Shown here one piece after another: positions 41,137 through 54,526 of a stretch of DNA of 64,000 nt (positions within the stretch are counted from its first letter, which is position 1; each line of letters starts with the position of its first letter). Made by a program: the position numbers and the translations under genes. The stretch is from Naumovozyma dairenensis CBS 421 (taxonomy: Eukaryota > Ascomycota > Saccharomycetes > Saccharomycetales > Saccharomycetaceae): the NCBI RefSeq assembly GCF_000227115.2, contig NC_016483.1, positions 1,054,001-1,118,000 on the forward strand, given 5' to 3'. The notes beneath the pieces are model-generated. The model was not told the DNA's origin. It saw nothing but the letters and a program-made list of their open reading frames with translations, and searched no databases.

Positions 41137-41144
41137 GTTGGGAC

Positions 41145-41481
41145 TAGCAAACCAAATTTTTTTAGTATTGCGTAAAACAAGATTTAAAAAATGTGCGTTG
41201 TCCGGGGCCCGGCCCCGAAACCCATAGGCTAAACATAAAAGATTTCATTGGAAATAGAACTTGACTACCCGGGTGGGACAGGCTGCTGCTAACCGGAGAT
41301 CTCCTTTAGAAATTCCAATGCTATGAAGCATTGTGTATATTTTTAAGGAAAAGTATCAGATAGAATAAATTCCAAGAACTAGTATGATTCAACTTCATGT
41401 ATTTTATACATTACATTAGAAGACCAACATGTATTTAGTACCGACGTTGAATCATTTACATGCTGTTGTTTGCTTGAATAA
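41145..41481. other. Intergenic sequence with a GC-rich hairpin
   Basis: 337 bp. CGGGGCC at 41203-41209 and GGCCCCG at 41211-41217 form a 7-bp perfect hairpin with one central base, unusual in this AT-rich DNA. No gene is seen. Confidence 0.55.
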
Positions 41482-41760
41482 TTACGCGTCGTTTGCATTT
41501 TTGTTCCCTTTAATAGGATACATGGAGACATATGTCATTCTTTTTTCCTTTTTGTTCAAGAGAGCTTTTAAAGATACCTCATAAAACATTGTAGGATACA
41601 CAATAAAATTTCCGTTCCTAAATTGAGGCGGCATTTTCCCCGACCTGCGCCAAAGATCAGAAACGACCTCGGAAGTTTCAACGGATAGTGCTTTGTACGC
41701 CTCAGAAACAGTGTCAGAGAAATGCACTGCAAAGTAAAAAGTCGATCTGTACTTTATCAT
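41482..41760 (-). CDS. Unrecognised 92-residue ORF
   Basis: It has an ATG start and mixed composition with no low-complexity tract: MIKYRSTFYFAVHFSDTVSE at the start, SEVVSDLWRRSGKMPPQFRN in the middle, and a Lys-rich end. Directly upstream (41759-41816) is an imperfect inverted repeat with TACCCGA and TCGGGTA ends. No family is recognised. It may be a real small gene or a gene fragment. Confidence 0.35.
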   Translation of the reverse strand: MIKYRSTFYFAVHFSDTVSEAYKALSVETSEVVSDLWRRSGKMPPQFRNGNFIVYPTMFYEVSLKALLNKKEKRMTYVSMYPIKGNKNANDA

Positions 41761-41816
41761 TTACCCGAATGGGTAGATGTCGGTCCAAAAACGGTCCAAC
41801 ATCTGTGCCACTCGGG
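41759..41816. repeat. Imperfect inverted repeat upstream of the 92-residue ORF
   Basis: TACCCGA near the left end pairs with TCGGGTA on the right, and AGATGT pairs with ACATCT further in. A direct repeat CGGTCCAA lies in the centre. It could fold as a stem-loop or be a relic of a mobile element end. Confidence 0.6.
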
Positions 41817-41884
41817 TATAAACCAGCTTCGCCTTTTAATATTTATTGTATTAGTTTAATTTAATCCATATTCCAATTCAGTCA

Positions 41885-42250
41885 AGAACTTTCATCCAAC
41901 TTATTTACACCAACTCATGAACATTTCAATTTTAAAGTTTTCCCATCTATGAAGGTTGAGAGTGTATTCTTGAACGAAGAGTAGCAGCATTTCGACTTAA
42001 TGCCAATGAATGGTTCACTGACGAGGAAATTGTTAAATTTTTAATCTCTTTGTTGAAGATGCGCTCAAAGTCGTCATTTTCAAGGATACCCACAAATTAA
42101 AGAAAGGTGATACTCAAGATGGCGAAGACCCTATATTCCGAAGAGTGGTCTTCCAGACAGTCCAAACACTGCAAATATGTTATCTTAAGGAAAAGTGAAT
42201 GTTGATAGCGAAATAAAAGTCGCGGCTATCAAAGAAAGAAAGAAGGGTAG
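41885..42250 (+). pseudogene. Decayed gene relic with several frame breaks, unrecognised
   Basis: Successive short segments read like one protein in changing frames: NLFTPTHEHFNFKVFP (about 41895), RLNANEWFTDEEIVKFL (about 41992), EDALKVVIFKDTHKLKKGD (about 42057), RRVVFQTVQTLQI (about 42146), and a basic end AAIKERKKGRK followed by a stop (about 42222-42257). At least three frameshifts are needed. The order and orientation are consistent with the 3' half of a single lost gene. I could not name it. Confidence 0.5.
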
Positions 42251-42257
42251 AAAATAA

Positions 42258-43840
42258 GCGGATCTAAGACACAAGCAGTAAAGAGAACTCTGTGTGTATT
42301 TTTAGATAGATTTCTATGTAGTAAATAATATAATTAATATAAAATAAAGAACAGAAATAGGTTAGAAGGAAAGATGTCTAATCTTTGCTCCCTTTTTAAC
42401 TAAAGAAATTTTCTGGGTATTAGAATAGAGCTACAGTGCTTTCAGAGTGTCACTGTTTGCTTGCTTGAACTGTGTCTCAGGTTAGTGTGTCATCTTTGTC
42501 AGTGATTTCTCAAATGACTTGATTTAGACCGGGTCGAAATAGCGGGGACTTCGATCGGTACTAACAATGTCCGCTGACAGATGAACTGCAAACTTTAAGT
42601 TTCAGTCTATTCTGGCCTAGGTAAATGTCCAGCTTAAATTAGAGTGATGAATTATTTACGTAAGTATTAGAATTTGTCGAAGCTGGTTGAACGAAAGAAA
42701 GCGGTAACGATTTGGAGTCTATATGTACGAATTAACTAGCGTGATAGTTAAAATGCGTCTTGTCAACTTGGCTCTCGACTCTTGATAGAGTAGTTGCAGT
42801 CACTACAATTACGTGTCAATATTGGTCAACCAAGAAACTTTTCTCTTCTATACTTATTTTTACAACAAATACGTGTGAAAAGTTTCTAGAAGAAAAATAA
42901 ACTCTTCTATTTCATAATTAACCCCGGCTTACTGCATGAAAAAGGAATATGATTTTGATTTAATTGCGGGGGCTCCGTCCTGAGAAAAATCCGCACAGCC
43001 CATAAGAATCCCGTTTGAACATTAACTTCCTTTTTCCGTATTTGGAAATTTGGAAGCTGGAAAGAAGAGTTTCCCGAGCTGGTAATTCTTTCGCAAAAGT
43101 CATCGCGTTCTGTGGTGTTAGGATTAGTGGCTGGGGAGAGCCGCAAGGAGTTTATCCCCCCTCCCCCCTCGTACTTGTTCAAGGAGAAACCTCCCTAAAA
43201 TCAAACTTGATCTCGGAACAGGACCAAGACCAATGTCGAGGGTGGACCTCATCAGGAAGCCCCTTTGATTTTCTTCGTACTCTTGTTCGTAATTCTCTGG
43301 TCGCGAAACAATATGAATCATTCGGTGGCTACCTGTGTTTTGGACTTGGAATGTTTACGAACTTTGCTTCCCACCCCCAAAAACTTTTGGGGGGTGGGAA
43401 CATAACGTCACGTAGCATTAGATTTGAAATTTTCCATCAGAGTCAAGGGGTAATATTCTCAACACATGTAAGTCAATACGTACGATAGTACTAGTGCCAA
43501 AAAAAGCCAACCCCCTAGTGTTTACGCATATTTGTTCTAAAGCTCTGTCATAACCTGGCGCGAATACGTCAAAATAGTTAACCAATACTTTCATTACTTA
43601 ATCAATTGCCCCTTGCAAATTCGACAAACACATTGAAGTATATGTCAGTTTTTTGTGTATAAAAAGTGCAAAATGTCAGCATTTTTCTTCTCGATCCATA
43701 TGATTTTACTTTCTGTAATTGTTTCTTTTAATTTTTTCTTCATAAAAAAAACAAGCAAATATTCAACTTTCGAGTTAACGTATTTACTAAAAGCACTTTC
43801 AATCAAAACCAATCAAATCAGTAATTAATTATAGTTCATC
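42258..43840. promoter_or_regulatory. Long RGI upstream region
   Basis: About 1.58 kb. The 157-codon frame at 43015-43488 starts at TTG and overlaps another frame; I reject it. A hairpin at 43368-43400 has 15/16-nt arms with one bulged G. A and T tracts and an ATG-poor leader follow just before RGI. A long upstream region fits a stress- and carbon-regulated gene. Confidence 0.5.
43368..43400. repeat. C/G-rich hairpin in the RGI promoter
   Basis: TTCCCACCCCCAAAA (43368-43382) pairs with TTTTGGGGGGTGGGAA (43385-43400) apart from one extra G. It lies about 440 bp upstream of RGI. Confidence 0.85.
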
Positions 43841-44326
43841 ATGGGTAAGAAGGATAAAGGACCAAAAATGACTACTGTTACCACCAAAGATGGTGAACAA
43901 GTCAAAGTTTTCGAAGAATTAGATGACTTTGAAAGATACTTAAAGTCTGAATTCGAAGACACAACAAGATTTGATAACATGCACTTAAAATTAAATTATT
44001 ATCCACCATTCGTCATGCATCATTCTCATGATGATCCTGATAAGATAAAAGATACTGACAATTCTCATAATAAAAAGTTTGTTCGTCATTTACATCAACA
44101 TGTGGAAAAACACTTATTGAAGGATATCAAAGAAGCTGTTAATCATCCAGATTTGAAATGGCATGATAAGTCGAAGGATGAATCTTTTGAAAAAATTGTG
44201 TGGCATTATGCTGAAGACACTGAATATAATAAAAAACCATTCAAGATGGAAGTTAATGTCGCTTGTAATCATTTAGATGCGATGGTTGAGGTGGATTACA
44301 GAACTGTCCCAATTACTCCAGCTTAA
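43841..44326 (+). CDS. RGI1: Respiratory growth induced protein (Rgi1/Rgi2)
   Basis: The protein has 161 residues, the family's length. It shares long stretches with S. cerevisiae Rgi1: KKDKGPKMTTVTTKDGE, YYPPFVMHHSHDDPDKIKDT, KKFVRHLHQHVEKHLLKDI, and a C-terminal MVEVDYRT. Rgi proteins are small and are induced on non-fermentable carbon sources and in stress, and they affect energy metabolism; the biochemical activity is unknown. The ATG at 43841 is preceded by an A-rich leader. In S. cerevisiae RGI1 (YER067W) lies just before MOT2, as here, and RGI2 is its duplicate on chromosome IX. Confidence 0.95.
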   Translation: MGKKDKGPKMTTVTTKDGEQVKVFEELDDFERYLKSEFEDTTRFDNMHLKLNYYPPFVMHHSHDDPDKIKDTDNSHNKKFVRHLHQHVEKHLLKDIKEAVNHPDLKWHDKSKDESFEKIVWHYAEDTEYNKKPFKMEVNVACNHLDAMVEVDYRTVPITPA

Positions 44327-45127
44327 TTCTTCTTTTTGTAATGATATTTTCTTTCAATTAATTGTTTCTAAAAGAACAATTCGATAAAGATATTAATGAT
44401 AATGATAATGATATATATGTATTTAATTAACAAAAATACTTTTTTAATCTTCATACGTAGACTATTACATACAGAAAGTTTAAGGTTGATTGATTATTAC
44501 ACATCAATGTGCTGTTAAAAGGAATATCTGTGGGATAATATATATATTTCAAAAGTTAAAGTTGGAAAACATAAAACATTGTTGGCTATAAAAAATGAGA
44601 AACCTATTTTAATTACCATTCCAATAAGTGTCGTATTTGTACTGACGCTACTTTTTGTTCCCAGAAGGGACTAAAAATCAATTCTTGTATATTCTAATAA
44701 TATAGTCACAAAAATTATTGAACAAATTGAGTTGAATCTATACATTTCCATTAGATAATTTTTTAAAATTCTTATCAAATATTGAAAATGCTAGCCTTCT
44801 TTCTTTACGAGGAAAGTTGTACTGCAAATTTTGATTGAAACCCATTACACACTTCGGAATTTTTTATACATATTTTTCAACAAAACGGACTTCACTTTTT
44901 AATACCCTTAAAATAAATAGAGTTCCATACAAAAAAATTTGACTAAAATAATGCATATAAGAATGAACAAAAATTTTAATTCTTGACCTTTTTCTTTCTT
45001 TCTTTCTTTCTTTCTTTCTTTACTTCTTTATTTCTGAAAAATTTCCCAAATTCTTGTTATTCTTCTTCTTGTATTGTATTTCCTTAATATAGTATTGAAA
45101 GAAATATACAGAAAAAATAACTAAGAA
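44327..45127. other. Intergenic region with a TTTC repeat
   Basis: 801 bp. A TTTC/TTTCT run at about 44990-45021 lies about 110 bp before the next ATG. No gene is supported. Confidence 0.55.
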
Positions 45128-45633
45128 ATGTTGCAAATTTTCTTGTTAGCAATTATTGCTCTATGTCAAACAATCCTGGGATGTATTATCCCAAATTCCC
45201 CGAACGCCACTGAACTAAATGAAATGGGTACGTTACATGAAAAACTCATGAAACATAAAGAGACCTTGCAAAGATTGAAAAACAAGGTTACTGGATTTAA
45301 ATACAACCTTATCAACTGAGTTTGAATCCTAAAATTGGTTGAAAAAAAGGGGCAAAAAAGTTCTTCCAGGAAATAAAGGTCAATAATACCACACTGTCAT
45401 TCACTCGAAAACATTTATTGGAAAGATTTCCAAATACAACTGAAGAGGTCATTAAGAATTATCTGCCTAATTTTGAAAAGCTACATGTCATGGTGGTGGA
45501 ACTGCCAAAGTGGTATATTTCGCCTAATAGACAAAATATAACTTTAGATGATCTTATGTTATTGTCATCATTTTCAAAGTCATTAGTCCATACCAATTTT
45601 ATTAATAGATTTTATTTTTCACAGTTTTTTTAA
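45128..45633 (+). pseudogene. Broken secreted-protein gene, copy 2 of the paralogous pair
   Basis: The ATG at 45128 opens a 63-codon frame with a signal-peptide-like start ending near ILG, then CIIPNS and KHKETLQRLKN, matching AIIPEI and KHNETLTSLKK of copy 1. It stops at 45317-45319. A second frame (about 45361-45633) continues with RFPNTTEEVIKNYLPNFEKL and MVVELPKWYI, matching the second half of copy 1. Sequence before the ATG is also alike in both copies (TAAGAAATG). Both copies are therefore disrupted. I give no repaired product. Confidence 0.6.
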
Positions 45634-46708
45634 TCAATAATAGCAATTCACTGCTTTCTATGACTGTTCACCATTTTGTACATTTCTACGGATTTATATA
45701 ACCGTCTCACAGTTTTTTAATTAAGGTTGAAAATCACCATTTACCTTCAAGTTAAGTTCTATGTTTTTTTAGTATGATACACCATCTTATACAACAAAAA
45801 AATATTTATTCTCTTCAAAACGCTCGTAAAGGATGCATTCCCGTATGGATTGCTATCCTTTTCTAGGTTCTTTTTTTACTAATTTGCCTTGACTTTTATT
45901 TTTTAATATTTACTTTTGGCTCCAAACTAGAGAGTGAATCTACCTATTTTGTTTCAAGGAAAATATAAAAATTTTAATAGAGGAAATAAATAAAGATTTC
46001 TTGTATTTGGTGGATTTCGGTGGACCCAACCATACTAATTGAAGTGTCTACAGGCATATAGGGTGATTTGGTATTATGCAACGTAGTGTATAGAGACACC
46101 TGGTCGCTCACTCTGGGTGGAAGTATTCAATTCTGGAACGCAATACAACATTATCATCGAGATATTTGATGAAATACCGTTTTTCTAGAATTCAAAACCT
46201 CTAGAAGGTTCAAAGATTTCCTATACGGTTGCTATATTTATATATATATATAATGTGACTCCGCTCTGCTCTGGCACCTCTCATTTTGTGTGTCGTTTGT
46301 TTCCAGCATTCCGATCATGTGACTGGACATATTTCCAGTCACCTGACCTACGAATACAGAAACACCCAGACCCTGCACTGAGGTTTCCCCGAAGGACAAA
46401 AAGAAAGAAAAAAATGTTTTGAACAACGGAAAAACAAACACCGTTTCATATGGAATTCTCTCTATACGTAAAGTTAATTGATTGAAATAACAAAACAGTT
46501 AACAAAAAACAAAGCCCTAGTCTAGTATAATCTAACTTATTTCTTTCTCATTATTGTTTAACAATAGCATATACACCTCTTCTATAAAATTCCTAATTTG
46601 TAATACCTCCTTTTGCCAAAACTACTACGAAAAAAAGGATACAAATAAAAGCATAATAAACAAACTGAATAAAAATATCGAACTTTTAATTATTAACCTC
46701 CCGAAAAG
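45634..46708. promoter_or_regulatory. MOT2 upstream region
   Basis: 1.07 kb. It contains a TA repeat (about 46237-46251) and a 9-bp perfect inverted repeat, GTGACTGGA at 46319-46327 and TCCAGTCAC at 46334-46342. The left arm overlaps CATGTGAC, a Cbf1-type site. The minus-strand frame at 46238-46441 is not supported. Confidence 0.55.
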
Positions 46709-48691
46709 ATGACTATGAACCCACACGTCCACGATAATCTACATGATATTCAAAACACTCTAAGCAATTATGATACCTCCTTCCTCTCTGATGATGAAGA
46801 AGATTTCTGCCCATTATGTATCGAACCATTAGATATTACTGATAAGAATTTCTTTCCATGTCCATGTGGATATCAAATATGTCAATTTTGCTACAACAAT
46901 ATTAGACAAAACCCTGAATTAAACGGTAGATGTCCTGCATGTCGTCGTAAGTATGATGACGATAGTGTACGATACGTGGTCCTTTCTCCGGAAGAATTGA
47001 AATTGGAAAGAGCTAAATTAGCTAGGAAAGAAAGAGAAAGGAAACAAAAGGAAAAGGAACGTAAAGAAAATGAACATCCCAATAGGAAACATTTGGCTGG
47101 TATGAGAGTCATTCAAAAAAATTTGGTTTATGTCGTCGGAATTAATCCTCCCGTACCATATGAAGAGGTATCAAATGTATTAAGATCTGATAACTATTTC
47201 GGACAGTACGGTAGAATCAATAAGATTGTAGTCAATAGAAAATCGTCGCATAATAATGACTATCATTCGTCCTCATCTCCTCCCGGTTATGGGGTGTATA
47301 TCACTTTTGCATCAAAAGATGATGCTGCCAAATGTATCGCTCAAGTAGATGGGACATATATGGATGGACGTCTCATTAAAGCAGCATACGGTACTACGAA
47401 ATATTGTTCTTCTTATTTAAGAGGTTTACCATGTCAAAATCCAAATTGTATGTTCTTACACGAACCTGGTGAAGAGGCAGATTCCTATAACAAGAGAGAA
47501 TTACATAACAGACAACAAGCTCAACAACAACAACAGCAGCAGCAACAACAGCAACAACAACAAGCACATGAATCACCATCAAATATTTATAATAGTAGAA
47601 CTCCATTAAATAATCATCATGTTCCATTATTATCTCATTCAAATTCACATCTGAGTGGCATTGGAACATCCCCTGCTCCAATAAAAACCCAATTGCATCA
47701 TAATGATCATACAAATACTTCTACTCCAGTATTGACACCTGCTGCTGTACCTTCTGGTTCAAATCCGTGGGGTGTCACGCAAAATTCTACTCCTGTAACA
47801 ACTTCATTCAACTTATCGAAACCAAATAGCTCCATCCAGCTACCTACCTTAAATGATACTTTAGGCCAATTGAATAACGATAATGATCTCAGTACCAACA
47901 ACAACAACAACAACACTAATAATATTTCAAATTCTGTACAAACTAGTGACTCAACAACGAATAATAACAATAACAATAAAAAGAAAAATAATGCTTCTAT
48001 CGAAAATGAATACGTTGATCCATATGATGCTTTGAATGTCGCAGTGAAATTTTTAGATTCAAGATTGAATTCATTTGACAATTATAAAAATGAAACCTTC
48101 AAATTGAAATCAAATATTATTGATGATGAAACGTTTGGGCAATACCCATCATTATTTTCATGGAATAATATAAAGGAATCCAACGAAAGCGAAGGTATTT
48201 TAACGAAAAAATTAATTGAAATACTAGCCATCAAACCAGTCGATCATTCTGCCTCCGTTATACAATTCTTACAAAGTTTTAGTAATTTAAACGCCTCCTC
48301 TTCCACAAGTAACTCTCCAACCAATCTAGAAATCAATATGAACACGCTTTCACTTAATAACACCAACACTAATGCAAATACTAATAATCCTGATTCAAAT
48401 CAAGTTGGTACACCAGCATCTCAATACTATGCAATTCCACAACAATTTCAAGGACAAATGCCGCAACAACTACCACAACAACAGCAGCAACAGCAACAAC
48501 AACAAGTTCATTTGAATCTAGACATGGTCCCACCTCCACCACCAGGTATGTTTGCAGCACCTCCCTTACAACAACAAGCAGGGAACCAAGATCCACAACA
48601 ACAGCCACCAATGAAGGACTCTAGTACGAATTCTACCGATTTATTGAATCAATTGATCAGTGGTAGAAGAATGGCGACCGCACGTAATTAA
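46709..48691 (+). CDS. MOT2: Ccr4-Not subunit and ubiquitin ligase Not4
   Basis: The protein has 660 residues (587 in S. cerevisiae). It is the RING E3 ligase subunit of the Ccr4-Not complex, acting in mRNA decay, transcription and co-translational quality control. The C4C4 RING is at residues 34-78 (CPLCIEPLD, then CPCGYQICQFCYNNI, then CPACRRKY). An RRM follows at about 135-230 (NLVYVVGINPP), then a C3H1 zinc finger (CSSYLRGLPCQNPNCMFLH, about 232-251). The rest is low complexity with poly-Gln runs near 271-286 and 590-600 and Asn runs. The position after RGI equals S. cerevisiae YER068W. Confidence 0.96.
   Translation: MTMNPHVHDNLHDIQNTLSNYDTSFLSDDEEDFCPLCIEPLDITDKNFFPCPCGYQICQFCYNNIRQNPELNGRCPACRRKYDDDSVRYVVLSPEELKLERAKLARKERERKQKEKERKENEHPNRKHLAGMRVIQKNLVYVVGINPPVPYEEVSNVLRSDNYFGQYGRINKIVVNRKSSHNNDYHSSSSPPGYGVYITFASKDDAAKCIAQVDGTYMDGRLIKAAYGTTKYCSSYLRGLPCQNPNCMFLHEPGEEADSYNKRELHNRQQAQQQQQQQQQQQQQQAHESPSNIYNSRTPLNNHHVPLLSHSNSHLSGIGTSPAPIKTQLHHNDHTNTSTPVLTPAAVPSGSNPWGVTQNSTPVTTSFNLSKPNSSIQLPTLNDTLGQLNNDNDLSTNNNNNNTNNISNSVQTSDSTTNNNNNNKKKNNASIENEYVDPYDALNVAVKFLDSRLNSFDNYKNETFKLKSNIIDDETFGQYPSLFSWNNIKESNESEGILTKKLIEILAIKPVDHSASVIQFLQSFSNLNASSSTSNSPTNLEINMNTLSLNNTNTNANTNNPDSNQVGTPASQYYAIPQQFQGQMPQQLPQQQQQQQQQQVHLNLDMVPPPPPGMFAAPPLQQQAGNQDPQQQPPMKDSSTNSTDLLNQLISGRRMATARN
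47520..47562. repeat. CAA/CAG repeat in MOT2
   Basis: A poly-Gln tract of about fourteen codons mixing CAA and CAG; a second, shorter one is at about 48474-48506. Confidence 0.8.
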
Positions 48692-49130
48692 AAACAAGAA
48701 ATAAAGAAAGAGGTATTGCATTAGGGAAAAAGTTAAAACGTTCTTGGTAAAGTAAAGTACCTTACGCTTAACTTTATTATATATATTTCATTTTTACATA
48801 TATAGATCCAGATACACCGCATCATTTAATAAATATATTAATACATAATCACAACTTCTCTATATTTCATGTATTTAATCAGCACGAAACTACATGCGTT
48901 TTATATTTTAGCACTACGGATGGCTATTCTTGATGTCCTTGTGAAATTTTGAAATTCATTCCAAAACCGCGCTTACTTTATGTAAAACTAGTATTTAGAA
49001 AAGATATGGAAAATTCTGTACTTCTAGGATTATGTCCATTGAGTTCATATATCATAGATACAAGAACTTAAACAATATGGATAAGTAATCATATAAAAAA
49101 GGACCTCAACATAAAACCCTCAACGAACTT
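48692..49130. other. MOT2 3' region and SNP1 promoter
   Basis: 439 bp, AT-rich, with no further supported feature. Confidence 0.5.
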
Positions 49131-50102
49131 ATGGCACCATCATCGAGGATTACCGACGTTTCAAAAATCTCTTCTGATATTTCTACTATTTTCAAACCAA
49201 GACCTCCATTAAGGCATTTCAAACCCACCGACTATCCTGTACATAGAAGAAGAACGAATCCCAATATTACTGGTATATCAAAATATATTAATAGCCATCT
49301 ATTAAGTTACGTAAAGGAATACTCAACTACTACAACTACCAATTCGGAAGTGACTGAAAATAATGAGGTTGTTCTTGGGAATAAAATTGCTCAAGAGAAT
49401 AAGGAAGCATTAGATAAATGGAATCCACACGAAGACCCAAACATAAAAGATACTGATCCATATAGGACTATTTTTGTCGGGAGGTTACCATATGATATTG
49501 ATGAACTTCAATTACAAAAACATTTTTTGAAATTTGGACAGATTGAAAAAATAAGAATTGTGCGAGATAAATTTAATAATAATAAATCAAAAGGGTATGG
49601 ATTTATAGTTTTTCATGACCCCATAAGTAGTAAGATGGCTTGTAAGGAAATAGGTGTACATCGAGGATTGGAAATCAATGGACGGATATGTATCGTTGAT
49701 ATCGAGAGAAGTAGAACTGTTAAATATTTCAGACCAAGACGGTTAGGTGGCGGACTTGGTGGGAGAGGATACAATCAACGTGATATTTTTACTTCAGCAT
49801 CATCATTATCGTCAGTACGTAGTCGTAATTATCCAGAAGTGAGGCATAGACCTGTGGCAGGTGAAGGTCGTTATAGAGGATCTGGGTTTACGGATGAATA
49901 TCAAAATAAAATGCCAGGATCTCATGGTAGATTTAATCCATCTTTTCCTCAGAGCAGCAGATATAATAGTACGATCCCACTGCCTAGTTATGAAGATGGA
50001 ACCAGCGCTACCGAAAAAGTGACAGCAACAATAGGTTATAAATCGAGAACATCAAGAACAAAAGAAAAGGTATCGAAAAAACCAGAGATTCCAGATTACT
50101 GA
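49131..50102 (+). CDS. SNP1: U1 snRNP 70K protein
   Basis: The protein has 323 residues (300 in S. cerevisiae). It binds U1 snRNA stem-loop I and takes part in 5' splice-site recognition. The N-terminus has the U1-70K start with FKPRPPLRHFKPTDYP. A single RRM lies near residues 111-190, with RNP2 TIFVGRL and RNP1 KSKGYGFIVF. The typical INGRICIVDIERSRT and RPRRLGGGLGGRGYN follow. The C-terminal tail is basic and Ser/Gly-rich. In S. cerevisiae SNP1 is on chromosome IX (YIL061C); its place between MOT2 and ARG5,6 shows the mosaic synteny of this window. Confidence 0.96.
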   Translation: MAPSSRITDVSKISSDISTIFKPRPPLRHFKPTDYPVHRRRTNPNITGISKYINSHLLSYVKEYSTTTTTNSEVTENNEVVLGNKIAQENKEALDKWNPHEDPNIKDTDPYRTIFVGRLPYDIDELQLQKHFLKFGQIEKIRIVRDKFNNNKSKGYGFIVFHDPISSKMACKEIGVHRGLEINGRICIVDIERSRTVKYFRPRRLGGGLGGRGYNQRDIFTSASSLSSVRSRNYPEVRHRPVAGEGRYRGSGFTDEYQNKMPGSHGRFNPSFPQSSRYNSTIPLPSYEDGTSATEKVTATIGYKSRTSRTKEKVSKKPEIPDY

Positions 50103-53439
<3,337 letters not shown>

Positions 53440-53831
53440 TGAACTAATATAATTTTTTCTTTGAATATATACAACAATTATACAACTCATAATATAATAT
53501 AACGATAATAATAATAATAATAAACATAAATGTATAAAATATGCGTAGCTTAGTATATTATCAAGCTACAGTTGTGTTTTCCTCAAGTATATCTTATTCT
53601 TTATTTACCCGGTCTGTTCCTTGAAAAATTTGGAATTGTATATTTAAAACTACGTACGGACGTTTGAAAAATGAAAAATGAAAAATGAGAAATGAACATG
53701 TAATTAACAAAAGTTAAATCAAGTTCGAGACCCCTATTATCTTTTCTTCGAAGACATTAGCAGAAGAGATAGAACTTATCAGCCACAGAAGGTTACACTA
53801 TTAATTGAAAAGTATCATAAATAGAAACAAG
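53440..53831. other. ARG5,6 3' region and ARC15 promoter
   Basis: 392 bp. It contains a short AATA/ATA repeat (about 53505-53523) and a triplicate GAAAAAT unit (about 53666-53688). Confidence 0.5.
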
Positions 53832-54293
53832 ATGTCTGATTGGAGAAGAATTGATATCGATGCATTCGATCCTGAAAGTGGGAGATTAACAGCACAAGAT
53901 CTAATACCACCCTACACAACAGTAGTCACATTAGCTGATTTACAACCTAAAATTTCCCAATTACGTTCGCTTTCCAGTAGTGGTGATGTGAACTCCGCAA
54001 TTAATTTAGCTACAACTGATCCACCATATAGTGCAGATGAGAACACCAAAGCCGAGTATTTCCGTGCTGTTTTGGATACTTTAAAACAGGTCAGACAAGC
54101 TGATATTACGAATATTGTGAAGAGTTTGGATTCAAAACAACACGACGTATTAATAAAGTTTTTATACAAGGGAATGTCTATTCCAGAAGGCCAAAAACAA
54201 GGTGGTATTCTATTAACTTGGTTTGAAAAGTTGACTCAAATAGCGGGAGTTACTCCAGTGGTACATTATCTTTCTGATAGAAATACTGTTTAA
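53832..54293 (+). CDS. ARC15: Arp2/3 complex subunit ARPC5
   Basis: The ATG at 53832 gives 153 residues (154 in S. cerevisiae); nine codons upstream are open but begin at TTG. It is the ARPC5/p16 subunit of the Arp2/3 complex, which nucleates branched actin for endocytic patches. The start MSDWRRIDIDAFDPESGRL and the C-terminal helices (QHDVLIKFLYKGMSIPEGQ, LLTWFEKLTQIAGV) match the family. In S. cerevisiae it is YIL062C, next to SNP1, here separated from it by ARG5,6. Confidence 0.96.
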   Translation: MSDWRRIDIDAFDPESGRLTAQDLIPPYTTVVTLADLQPKISQLRSLSSSGDVNSAINLATTDPPYSADENTKAEYFRAVLDTLKQVRQADITNIVKSLDSKQHDVLIKFLYKGMSIPEGQKQGGILLTWFEKLTQIAGVTPVVHYLSDRNTV

Positions 54294-54508
54294 ACACACA
54301 ACGAAAATTAATTATATACATCTCATGTAGTTGAAAAAAAACAACAACAATTAACAATCATTATATCTTTAACATCGCTGTAAAAAAAGAATCTTTAAGG
54401 ATTGCATAATTTATCTCTGATTATTTTATTTTCTTTATTGTTTGTGATTTTTGGTTCATAAACTGATTGTAAAGCATAAACCATCTTCTTAGGTTTAAAT
54501 TACTTCTG

Positions 54509-54526
54509 TGTTGCTACCTAGCAACA
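54509..54526. promoter_or_regulatory. RFX/X-box-like palindrome upstream of RNR1
   Basis: TGTTGCTACCTAGCAACA is a perfect palindrome with 8-bp arms and a CC centre. Its half-sites GTTGCT and AGCAAC fit the RFX half-site (RGYAAC) recognised by Crt1/Rfx1, which represses RNR genes in S. cerevisiae. The spacing is wider than the usual two bases, and the distance to RNR1 (1.53 kb) is large. Confidence 0.45.

Noticed and set aside
43015..43488. 157-codon frame in the RGI promoter
   Set aside because: It starts at TTG, overlaps an equally open frame on the other strand, crosses the C/G hairpin and shows no family text.
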